From assembly GCA_025964715.1 (NCBI GenBank), contig JAOPYH010000385.1:32039-96038 (forward strand): a stretch of DNA of 64,000 bases, given 5' to 3'. The notes under the pieces are model-generated. The model worked only from the letters and a program-made list of their open reading frames with translations, was not told the DNA's origin and did no database searches. Source of the DNA: Streptosporangiaceae bacterium. GTDB taxonomy: Bacteria; Actinomycetota; Actinomycetes; Streptosporangiales; Streptosporangiaceae. The translations under genes and the position numbers were made by a program. Of this stretch, positions 21,323 to 33,150 are shown in pieces; position 1 is the stretch's first letter; the number at the start of each line of letters is the position of its first letter.

Positions 21323-22167
21323 ACGCCGCCGTCTCGCCGGTACGGCGCGGGCAGGCCCTCCGGCTGGTCAAGCTGGTGACCCTCCTCGCGATCGCCGTGG
21401 TCTTCCTGATGCCGGTGTACGTGCTGGTGGTCACAAGCTTCAAGTCGCTCAGCGAGGCTGACCCCAGCACGGCCTGGAGCCTGCCGAGGCAGTGGAGCGT
21501 CGAGGGCTGGCAGGTGGCGTGGAAGACGCTCGAGCCGGGCCTGGTGAACAGCTTCAAGATCGCGATCAGCGGGTCGCTGATCGCGGCCATACTGGGGTCG
21601 CTCAACGGCTTCGTGCTGGCGAAGTGGCGCTTCCCGGGGGCCGACGCGGTCTTCACGCTGTTCCTGTTCGGCATGTTCATCCCGTACCAGGCCGTCATGA
21701 TCCCGCTGGCCGGCCTGCTCACCCGCATGCACCTCGTGGGGAGCATCAGCGGCCTGGTGCTCGCGCACGTGGTGTACGGCATCCCGATCTGCACTCTGAT
21801 CTTCCGCAACTACTACGTCACGATCCCGACCGAGCTGATCGAGGCGGCGCGGGTGGACGGCGCGGGGATGCTGCGGACCTACCGGTCGGTCGTGCTGCCG
21901 GTGTCGGGCCCCGCCTTCGCGGTCACGATCATCTGGCAGTTCACCTCGCTGTGGAACGACTTCCTGTTCGCCATCTTCCTCGGGGCGCCGAAGAGCTGGC
22001 CGGTCACGGTCATGCTCAACAACACCGCGGGGTCCGGCGCGGTGGCGGTCCAGTACAGCCAGCAGATGGCCTCGGCACTGCTGGCCTCCCTGCCGACGCT
22101 CATCGTCTACGTGCTGCTCGGCCGGTTCTTCATGCGCGGCCTCCTCGCCGGCGCGTTGAAGGGCTGA
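21319..22167 (+). CDS. sugar ABC transporter permease (MalG type)
   Basis: EAARVDGAGMLRTYRSVVLPVSGPAF EAA motif; 4-nt overlap with upstream permease. Confidence 0.92.
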   Translation: MNAAVSPVRRGQALRLVKLVTLLAIAVVFLMPVYVLVVTSFKSLSEADPSTAWSLPRQWSVEGWQVAWKTLEPGLVNSFKIAISGSLIAAILGSLNGFVLAKWRFPGADAVFTLFLFGMFIPYQAVMIPLAGLLTRMHLVGSISGLVLAHVVYGIPICTLIFRNYYVTIPTELIEAARVDGAGMLRTYRSVVLPVSGPAFAVTIIWQFTSLWNDFLFAIFLGAPKSWPVTVMLNNTAGSGAVAVQYSQQMASALLASLPTLIVYVLLGRFFMRGLLAGALKG

Positions 22168-22317
22168 AATACCACCGGACCGCCAACCCGATGGCCGTTT
22201 GGTGCGTCTCATCTATAAGCCACGACGCTCCGCCGGCGCACAGGACGCTCCACCGCGTCCCGTAGCGCCGGCGAAGTCTTGCATGTCGTGTTCGTTGGAT
22301 AGGGACTTGGAGCTGCC

Positions 22318-22758
22318 GTGCAGGCGATCAGCGTTCGCCAACCGTGGGCTTGGGCCATCGCACGTGGACACAGCACGCTGTCAAACGAGGACCTGCCGGC
22401 CGTCTACCGGGGCCCACTCCTGATCCACGCCTCCATGCGGGTCGATCTCAAGTCCTCGGACTCCGTCCTCATGCACGCGGCCGGCTGGGACCCCGGCGAC
22501 CCGCTCGCGGCGCTCGGCGCCGTCATAGCGGTGGCCGAACTGACCGACGTCTGCGGGAGCACCTTCCAGGGCGACGGCACGTGCGGCTGCGGGCCCTGGG
22601 CGGAGCCCCGTGCCTATCACTGGCGCCTGGCCGGCGTGCGGCCGCTGCCTCGGCCTGTCTTCACGCTCGGCCGGCCGGGCCTGTGGGAGCCGGATCCGCC
22701 GGTGCTCGGTGACGTACGGGCCATGCTCGCGGCCACGGAGTTCAACCGCTGCTCCTGA
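22318..22758 (+). CDS. ASCH-like domain protein
   Basis: MQAISVRQPWAWAIARG...GPLLIHAS...GAVIAVAELTDV typical of ASCH-fold proteins; GTG start. Confidence 0.65.
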   Translation: MQAISVRQPWAWAIARGHSTLSNEDLPAVYRGPLLIHASMRVDLKSSDSVLMHAAGWDPGDPLAALGAVIAVAELTDVCGSTFQGDGTCGCGPWAEPRAYHWRLAGVRPLPRPVFTLGRPGLWEPDPPVLGDVRAMLAATEFNRCS

Positions 22759-23320
22759 CCGCCTCGCGGAGCCGGCCGAGCTCCCCGGCGATCCGGTCCA
22801 GTGACCAGCCGGCGTTGAGGCCACTCGGATTCGGCAGCACCCACAGCCCCGCGGGTCCGAGCCCGTCCGGCTGCGGGCCGATGACCGCACGGGGCCGGCC
22901 GAAGGCGGCCCGGTAGGCGGTGACGCCGGCCACGGCCACGTAGGCCGGCCTGTGCCGCTCCACCAAGGCGGCAAGCCGCTCGCCTCCCGACCGGAGCTCC
23001 TCTCCGGTCAGCTCGTCGGCGCGGGCGGTCGCGCGGTCCACGAGGTTGGTGATCCCCAGGCCGTAGGACGGCAGCAGGTCCTGCTCCGCGGGCGCGAGCA
23101 GCCGGCCGGTGAAGCCGGATCTGTGCAGGGCGGGCCAGAACCGGTTGCCGGGACGGGCGAAGTGGTGCCCGGTCGCGCCGGAGTAGAGGCCGGGGTTGAT
23201 GCCGCAGAAGAGCACGCGCAGTGGTGGCCCGTCACCGGGCAGGACGTCCCCGATGGCGCGGTCCCGCGCCTCCCGCAGATCCGCGGGGGTCGGCCGGGAC
23301 CTCTCGCGGCCGGATCCCAT
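22742..23320 (-). CDS. mug: G/U mismatch-specific uracil-DNA glycosylase
   Basis: LRVLFCGINPGLYSGATGHHFARPGNRFWPALHRSGFT, LPNPSGLNAGW Mug/TDG motifs. Confidence 0.92.
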   Translation of the reverse strand: MGSGRERSRPTPADLREARDRAIGDVLPGDGPPLRVLFCGINPGLYSGATGHHFARPGNRFWPALHRSGFTGRLLAPAEQDLLPSYGLGITNLVDRATARADELTGEELRSGGERLAALVERHRPAYVAVAGVTAYRAAFGRPRAVIGPQPDGLGPAGLWVLPNPSGLNAGWSLDRIAGELGRLREAVRSSG

Positions 23321-24060
23321 CAGCCCAGGCTCCGTACGATCAGGACCAGGGCCGAGGCAGCGGTGATCAGCAGAAGGCCGCCCCGCATGCGGCCGTTGTC
23401 CAGGAAGCGGCGCAGCGGAGCGGACACCAGGAAGCCGGCCAGTGCGAACGGGGTGAGCGCCAGGCCCGCCGTGACCTGCCGTACGGGCAGCTGGCCGACG
23501 GCCGCCAGCGTCAGCAGCGAGATCACCGCGCCGATCGTGAAGAAGACGGCCAGTGTCGCCCGGATCCGCGGGCCGTGCTCCCGCTGGTAGAGCAGCGCGA
23601 GCGGCGGCCCGCCGATCGAGGTAGCGGTCCCGGTGGCGCCGGAGAACACACCGGCGGCGACCAGCGCCCGCGGGCTCCGTCGCACGCCACGCGGCAACAC
23701 CGTGACCCCGACCGCGGCCAGCACCATGCCGCCGACGACGATCCCGATGGCGTGCGGTGGCACCGCCACGACCACCCAGACCCCGAGCGGCGTGCCCGCG
23801 ATCCGGCCGCCGAAGGCCCACCGGAGGCCACGCCAGTCGGCGAAGCTCGCCTCGCGTACGAGTGTCAGCAGCGGAAGCACGGCCGCGGCCACCAGGACCG
23901 CACCGGGCATGAGAGAGGGGAACAGCAACGTGACCACGGGCGCCGCGACGAGCCCGAGACCGAGGCCGACGCTGCCCTGCACGATGGCCCCCAGGGCCGC
24001 GGCGAGACCCGCCACCACCAGGAAGCTCAGGTCCGGCATCACGAAGGTCACGCTAGCCAT
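23320..24060 (-). CDS. TSUP family (TauE/SafE) permease
   Basis: GAIVQGSVGLGLGLVAAPVVTLLFPSLMPG and FSGATGTATSIGGPPLALLYQ duplicated TSUP motifs; start ambiguous (24060 or 24039). Confidence 0.85.
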   Translation of the reverse strand: MASVTFVMPDLSFLVVAGLAAALGAIVQGSVGLGLGLVAAPVVTLLFPSLMPGAVLVAAAVLPLLTLVREASFADWRGLRWAFGGRIAGTPLGVWVVVAVPPHAIGIVVGGMVLAAVGVTVLPRGVRRSPRALVAAGVFSGATGTATSIGGPPLALLYQREHGPRIRATLAVFFTIGAVISLLTLAAVGQLPVRQVTAGLALTPFALAGFLVSAPLRRFLDNGRMRGGLLLITAASALVLIVRSLG

Positions 24061-24156
24061 CACAGGAAATGCCCGCACCATGGTCAATGAGGGAAATGTC
24101 ATGCTTGCTTGATGTTTGCCAGCGGTGCGCCCCGCGCGCATGGCCCCCGTGACGCC

Positions 24157-24198
24157 TACGGGCCGCCCCGGCCGCTCGAGGCGGTGGGACGGCCCGTA
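24157..24198 (-). terminator. stem-loop downstream of acnA
   Basis: TACGGGCCG ... CGGCCCGTA 9-bp arms with a GC-rich inner structure, just past the acnA stop codon. Confidence 0.55.
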
Positions 24199-24219
24199 CG
24201 ACGTCGGTGCCGGTCGTGC

Positions 24220-26988
<2,769 letters not shown>

Positions 26989-27191
26989 GACTCCTCCTCC
27001 ATCGCGCAGTGCCTCGGGGCCTGGCACGACATCGTCCATTGGCGCATGTCGGACGGCCCGCCACCGGCGTGATTGGAACGGGCCCGTCCTCCACGCGGCA
27101 CCGGGTCCGGCGCCGCGGTTGATTCACCCCTGAATCCTGCCCTAGAGGCGGCGATGCCTCGTACTGAGGGCCGCCTAACTTCCGCAGGATT

Positions 27192-27236
27192 TGTCTCGAC
27201 GTCAAGCTATTGCAGATTTATCTCGATATCAAGTTA
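27192..27236. promoter_or_regulatory. two MarR-like palindromic operator candidates upstream of acnA
   Basis: TCTCGACGTCAAG (27194-27206) and TCTCGATATCAAG (27221-27233), 27 bp apart. Confidence 0.6.
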
Positions 27237-27288
27237 CCTCGCGCGGGAGGCACTCCCCCGACCGGGAACCAACCCCTTGACGCCGTGC

Positions 27289-27318
27289 GTTAGCGATATA
27301 TCGTCAAAGTATCGCCAA
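27289..27318. promoter_or_regulatory. PadR operator candidate
   Basis: Inverted repeat GTTAGCGATA...TATCGCCAAC enclosing palindrome CGATATATCG, 37 bp before padR start. Confidence 0.55.
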
Positions 27319-27354
27319 CAGATCTGAGAGCGATCTCGTGAGGAGGCCTAAAAC

Positions 27355-28047
27355 ATGGGCCGGACACAGGACGAAGGCCCCGCGTATCCCTGGGGCGACA
27401 TCACGCAGCAGGCCGTACGGCTGGGGAAGGCGGTGGCCGGGATGGCGGAGGCGGCGCAGCAGCCCCACGGCCGGACACGGGGCACGCGCGGCGGGTTCCC
27501 GCCGGGATTCGGGACGTTCGGCGGCGCCTTCGGCGGGGCGGGGCCGTGGGGACGCGGTGGCCCCTGGGGCAAGGGCCCGAAGGTCAAGCGCGGAGACGTA
27601 CGAGCGGCCATCCTGAGCCTGCTCGCCGAGGAGCCGCGCAATGGCTACCAGGTCATCCAGGAGATCAACGCGCGCAGCGGCGGCGCCTGGAAGCCGAGCC
27701 CGGGCGCGGTCTACCCGGCGCTCCAGCAACTCGCCGACGAGGGGCTGATCCTGGGGGTGGAGGACGCCGGGCGCAGGACCTTCCATTTGACGGACGCGGG
27801 CCGGGCCTATGTGGAGGAGCATCCCGAAGAGGTTCGCGCACCGTGGGAGGCGATGACGGCGGAGCTCGACGGCGACGTCATCGACCTGTTCAAAGAGGCC
27901 GCGCAGATGGGAACCGCCTTGATGCAGGTCGTCCACGCCGGGTCGCGCGCCCAGGTCGCCGAGGCCCGCGGCGTGATCGCGGAGACCAGGCGCAGGCTCT
28001 ACGGCGTCCTCGCCGAGAACGAGCAGCGGCGAGCCGAGGAGCGGTAA
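27355..28047 (+). CDS. PadR-family transcriptional regulator with Gly/Pro-rich N-terminal extension
   Basis: VRAAILSLLAEEPRNGYQVIQEI...WKPSPGAVYPALQQLADEGLI PadR wHTH. Confidence 0.93.
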   Translation: MGRTQDEGPAYPWGDITQQAVRLGKAVAGMAEAAQQPHGRTRGTRGGFPPGFGTFGGAFGGAGPWGRGGPWGKGPKVKRGDVRAAILSLLAEEPRNGYQVIQEINARSGGAWKPSPGAVYPALQQLADEGLILGVEDAGRRTFHLTDAGRAYVEEHPEEVRAPWEAMTAELDGDVIDLFKEAAQMGTALMQVVHAGSRAQVAEARGVIAETRRRLYGVLAENEQRRAEER

Positions 28048-29049
<1,002 letters not shown>

Positions 29050-29149
29050 GCCGGTCGGCGGCCTGCTTCCTTTCACCTGGCCGCGGCCGCCGGCCACACC
29101 GCCCGGCCGTCACGGAGGACGGCCAGGATTGAGGAAGTCCCGATCCTTC

Positions 29150-30700
29150 CTATCCCGCGGAATCTGTGTATTGGCGCTGCAGCAGAAAACGCATGACCTT
29201 TCCCGATCCGGTTCGGGGAATCGTCTCCACTGTCACGATGCGTTCAGGGACCTTGAACTGGCTGAGCCTCTCCTTGCAGATCCGCAGGCTCTTGTCCGGG
29301 TCGTAGTCGGCGGGGTCACGGGGGACGACGAAGGCGAACGGGACCTCACCCAGGGCGTCATGCGGCTGGGCGACGACGGCGACATCGGTGACGGCCTCGT
29401 CGGCCAGCAGGGCTTCTTCGACTTCAGCCGGGTAGATGTTCTCGCCGCCGCGGATGATGAGTTCTTTGGTACGCCCGCTGATGGTGATGTAGCCGTCGGC
29501 GTCGCTTCGCGCCAGGTCACCGGTGCGGTACCAGCCGTTGCGCATGGCCTCGGCGGTCTTGTCGGGCTGGTTGTGGTACCCGAGCATGACGCCGGGACCG
29601 CGGACCCACAACTCGCCATCAGCACCGACCGCTACGTCCTCTTCCGTGACGGAGTCGACGATCCGCACGGCCAGCCCGGGCAGCGGCAGGCCGCAGGAAC
29701 CCATGGTCCGGCCTCCCGTCGGCCAGTTCATGGTGACCATCGTGGAGGTCTCTGTGATGCCGTAGCCGTCCAGGAGCGGGACGCCGGCGACCGCTTCGAA
29801 GCGCGTGTTGAGTTGACCGGGCATGATCGCGCCGGCGGAGACGCAGTAGCGCAGTGCCATGGCGTCGATCCCGCCTTCGCCCGCGCCTTCGAGGAGGTAA
29901 TGGAACATCGTGGGCACGCCGGGAAGCACGGTGTAGGGCTCGTTGCGCAGCAGTTCCAGGACGCGGGTTACCGAGAACTTGGGCAGGATGTGCTCGCTGG
30001 CGCCGGTGGCGAGCACCCCCAATACACACAGCACGAGGGCGTAGGAATGGAAGAGCGGAAGCGGGCAGAGAACCCGGTCGCGCTCGGACAGCCCGGCGAT
30101 GGGCGCCCAGCAAGCGGCGACGACCCACAGGCAACTGTGCTGCGTGAGTTGTACGCCCTTGGGCCGTCCTGTGGTCCCAGAGGTGTACACCATCCAGGCA
30201 GGCTCATCCAGACCCAGGGAGTCGTCCGGGGCAGCGGCGTTAGGAGTGGTGGCCAGACGCTCGAAGGAGATGATCGATGCGCCGGCGGCCTCGGTGCGGG
30301 TGAGGACGATCCGCAGACCACCGACCTGCTCGGCGACCCGGGCCGCCACCTCCAGATGTGCCTCATCGGTGATGATGAGTTTGGCCCCGCTGTCACGGAT
30401 CATGTACTCGATCTCCGACGGCGCGCCGTCGGGGTTCAGGCAGACGCCGACGAGGGCCGCCCGGGTCAGCGCCAGGTAGCTCTCCACCGTCTCAACACTG
30501 TTGTCGAGGTAGAGCGCGACCCGCTCGCCCCGCTCCAGGCCCAGCTGCGCCAGGTTCGTGGCCAGCCGGCCCGTCCGCCGGTGGAGTTCGGCGTAGGTCA
30601 CGGATCGATGCGGATCGCTGTAGGCGGGCGCGCCCCCACGCCGGCCGGCCTGAGCGGCCAGCAGGTCTGGGACGGGGCGTATCAGGTCGGTGTGGATCAT
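29150..30700 (-). CDS. AMP-dependent acyl-CoA synthetase/ligase
   Basis: VYTSGTTGRPKGVQLTQ, YGITETSTM, GWYRTGDLARSDADGYITISGRTKELIIRGGENIYPAEVE; SD ggaggg before ATG 30700. Confidence 0.95.
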   Translation of the reverse strand: MIHTDLIRPVPDLLAAQAGRRGGAPAYSDPHRSVTYAELHRRTGRLATNLAQLGLERGERVALYLDNSVETVESYLALTRAALVGVCLNPDGAPSEIEYMIRDSGAKLIITDEAHLEVAARVAEQVGGLRIVLTRTEAAGASIISFERLATTPNAAAPDDSLGLDEPAWMVYTSGTTGRPKGVQLTQHSCLWVVAACWAPIAGLSERDRVLCPLPLFHSYALVLCVLGVLATGASEHILPKFSVTRVLELLRNEPYTVLPGVPTMFHYLLEGAGEGGIDAMALRYCVSAGAIMPGQLNTRFEAVAGVPLLDGYGITETSTMVTMNWPTGGRTMGSCGLPLPGLAVRIVDSVTEEDVAVGADGELWVRGPGVMLGYHNQPDKTAEAMRNGWYRTGDLARSDADGYITISGRTKELIIRGGENIYPAEVEEALLADEAVTDVAVVAQPHDALGEVPFAFVVPRDPADYDPDKSLRICKERLSQFKVPERIVTVETIPRTGSGKVMRFLLQRQYTDSAG

Positions 30701-30742
30701 TCTTCCCTCCGGGCGAGGAAGGTCGGCTCGCGCCACCCAGTG

Positions 30743-30769
30743 CCTACTAACTAACGATAATTAGTTAAT
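30743..30769. promoter_or_regulatory. candidate TetR operator upstream of acyl-CoA ligase
   Basis: CCTACTAACTAACGATAATTAGTTAAT; TAACTAA-6nt-TTAGTTA inverted repeat; 18/22 match to the site at 40361-40382. Confidence 0.7.
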
Positions 30770-30919
30770 GATCAGTAGGAACGTTAGCTCGATCACACGC
30801 GCCAGGCAAGAGTTGATGTCCTTCGATTCAAGGCCTTGACGGCCCGCCTCATACACGGCCGTGGTGGCGTAGCGGCGGCCATCGGGCACCAGCTCAGCCA
30901 GACCAGAGCCGGCGGACAT
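30761..30919 (-). other. unlisted 52-aa small ORF or gene remnant between ligase and CoxS-like genes
   Basis: Reads MSAGSGLAELVPDGRRYATTAVYEAGRQGLESKDINSCLARVIELTFLLIIN*; no clear ribosome-binding site. Confidence 0.25.
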
Positions 30920-30952
30920 GCCGTGTAGCGGCACCTGAGGGCGCCGGGCAAG

Positions 30953-31567
30953 TCATGGCCGAGGGGCCGACCGTCCACCTGGGCTGTCCGGTTGGACAAG
31001 GTCGCCCGCCTCCGCGAGCTTGTCCGACGTGGGGATGGCGGTGGCCGGGGTCTCACCGGCCGGCTCGTGGACCGCGCCTTCCATGGTTTGTTCCCCTGCC
31101 GCCAGGTTCATCTCTTTCGCCGCCGCTTCGACGGCATCGACGATGCCGACGTATCCGGTACAGCGGCAGATGTTGCCCGACAGTTCCTCGCGAATACGTT
31201 CCCGGCTGGGTTCGGTCTCCCGGTGCAGCAGGTGCAGCGCTGACATGAGCATGCCGGGTGTGCAGAAGCCGCATTGCAGCCCGTGGTGGTCACAGAACGC
31301 TCTCTGCAGCGGATGCCAGGTACCGTCATCGCCGGCCATGCCTTCGACCGTGGTGACCGAGCTGCCTTCGGCCTGCACCGCGAACATCAGGCAGGCGCGG
31401 ACGGGCTCACCGTCGACGAGTACGGTGCAGGCGCCGCACACACCATGCTCGCAGCCGAGGTGGGTGCCGGTAAGCCCCATGTCCTCGCGCAGGGCGTCCG
31501 CAAGGGTCTTGCGTGGCTCGACGTCCACTGTCTCACGCTTGCCGTTGACCGTGAACTTGACCTTCAT
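30953..31567 (-). CDS. 2Fe-2S subunit of molybdenum hydroxylase (CoxS-like)
   Basis: CEHGVCGACTVLVDG, CGFCTPGMLMSA, NICRCTGYVGIVDAV. Confidence 0.95.
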   Translation of the reverse strand: MKVKFTVNGKRETVDVEPRKTLADALREDMGLTGTHLGCEHGVCGACTVLVDGEPVRACLMFAVQAEGSSVTTVEGMAGDDGTWHPLQRAFCDHHGLQCGFCTPGMLMSALHLLHRETEPSRERIREELSGNICRCTGYVGIVDAVEAAAKEMNLAAGEQTMEGAVHEPAGETPATAIPTSDKLAEAGDLVQPDSPGGRSAPRP

Positions 31568-32409
31568 CAGGCTGCTCCTTTCACCCGTGCGGCGCTAGCC
31601 TGGGTCAGCGCCCGCCGAGTGAATTCCGCGGTCATCGCCCGCCGGTACTCCGCAGAGGCGTGGATGTCACTGGACGGTTCGACTCCGGCCGCCGCGGCGG
31701 CCGCCACCCGACTGATCGTCTCGCCGGTGAGCGGTCCGTCCGCGAGCAGGGCTTCGGCCTCCTCCGGCCGGTAGGGGACGCTGCCGACGCCGCCGATCGC
31801 GATGCGGAACCGTCCCTGCACCTCGGCCGCGACCACGGTGACGAGACCGAAGTCGCCGTGACGCCGGGAGAATTCCGCGAAGCCCCATCGCTCCGGCACG
31901 GGTAGCTCGACTGCCGTGATCATCTCGTCCTCCCCCAATGAGGTCTCCAGCGCGCCGACGAACAGATCCCTGGCCGCGATCTCACGGGTTCCCTGTGGCC
32001 CCGCGACCCGGATGACGGCATCCAGCGCCGCGGCCACCACGGGTAGCTCGGCGGAGGGGTCGGCATGGGCGATGCTGCCGCCCGTGGTACCGCGGGAGCG
32101 GATTGCGGTGTGCCCGATCCAACCGGCGACCTCGGCCAGCAGCGGGTGATGCCGCTGTGCGACCAGCGCCGAGTGCCGGACCAGCGCCCCGATGCTGATG
32201 GAAGACGCCCCCGTGCGTGTCATGCGGCCAAGGCCGGGGATCCGGTTGACGTCGACCAGCAGCGCGGGCCTCGCCATGCGAAGCGCGAGCACCGGGACCA
32301 GGCTCTGGCCGCCAGCGATGATCTTCCCGTCACCCTGCGCCTGAGCCAGCGCGTTCACCGCTTCATCCACGCTGCGGGCGCGGAGGTAGTCGAATCGTGC
32401 GGATTTCAT
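31567..32409 (-). CDS. FAD-binding subunit of molybdenum hydroxylase (CoxM-like)
   Basis: KIIAGGQSLVPVLALRMARP, IRSRGTTGGSIAHADPSAELP. Confidence 0.95.
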   Translation of the reverse strand: MKSARFDYLRARSVDEAVNALAQAQGDGKIIAGGQSLVPVLALRMARPALLVDVNRIPGLGRMTRTGASSISIGALVRHSALVAQRHHPLLAEVAGWIGHTAIRSRGTTGGSIAHADPSAELPVVAAALDAVIRVAGPQGTREIAARDLFVGALETSLGEDEMITAVELPVPERWGFAEFSRRHGDFGLVTVVAAEVQGRFRIAIGGVGSVPYRPEEAEALLADGPLTGETISRVAAAAAAGVEPSSDIHASAEYRRAMTAEFTRRALTQASAARVKGAA

Positions 32410-32421
32410 CTCGGTTCTCCC

Positions 32422-33150
32422 CTACCGGCCGCGGAACTCTGGTGCGCGCTTCTCGGCCCGCGCACGCAGGCTCTCGGCAAAGTCTTCGCTGCGCCAGCAG
32501 GCGTCGAACGCGGCATCCAGCGCAGGGTCCCGCTGTTCGGGCTCGAGCAAGGTGTCGACCGCCCGCTTGGAGTACGACAGCGACAGCGGCGCGAAGGTGG
32601 CGATCTCCCGGGCCCAGTCGAGCGCATCTCCGACGTCACCGAGCCGATCGACCAGACCACGCTGCATCGCCAGGACGGCACTGATCTTCTCGCAGCCGAG
32701 GAGCATGGCCCTGGCCGCGCCGCCGCCGGCCAGCAGGGCGAGCCGGCGGATCGTCCAGGGGTCGACCGCCAGCCCGTTGCGCGCGGTGGGCACCGCGAAA
32801 ACCGCCCCTTCTGCGGCGACCCGCAGATCGCACGCGATGGCGAGTTGGGTGCCCGCGCCGATCGCAGGGCCATTGACCGCCGCGATCACCGGAATCCGAG
32901 TGTCGGTGATGCTGCGCAAGGCGGCGTAGAGCGCCGTGCGGAAACCATCGCCATAGACCCCTCCGAGGTCCGCGCCGGCGCAGAAACTCGTACCCGCCCC
33001 GGTGATCACCAGCGCGCGGGCGCCCTCGCCATAGGCCGACTCGACGGCCTGCCGAAGGGCCTCACAGTGCTCGATGTCGAGTGCGTTGCGGCGCTCGTGA
33101 CGGTCGAGCTCTATCAGCCCGACCCGGCCCCGCAGCTCGGAGTTGATCAT
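32422..33150 (-). CDS. enoyl-CoA hydratase/isomerase family protein
   Basis: GLIELDRHERRNALD, GAGTSFCAGADLG, AAVNGPAIGAGTQLAIACDLRVA. Confidence 0.93.
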   Translation of the reverse strand: MINSELRGRVGLIELDRHERRNALDIEHCEALRQAVESAYGEGARALVITGAGTSFCAGADLGGVYGDGFRTALYAALRSITDTRIPVIAAVNGPAIGAGTQLAIACDLRVAAEGAVFAVPTARNGLAVDPWTIRRLALLAGGGAARAMLLGCEKISAVLAMQRGLVDRLGDVGDALDWAREIATFAPLSLSYSKRAVDTLLEPEQRDPALDAAFDACWRSEDFAESLRARAEKRAPEFRGR

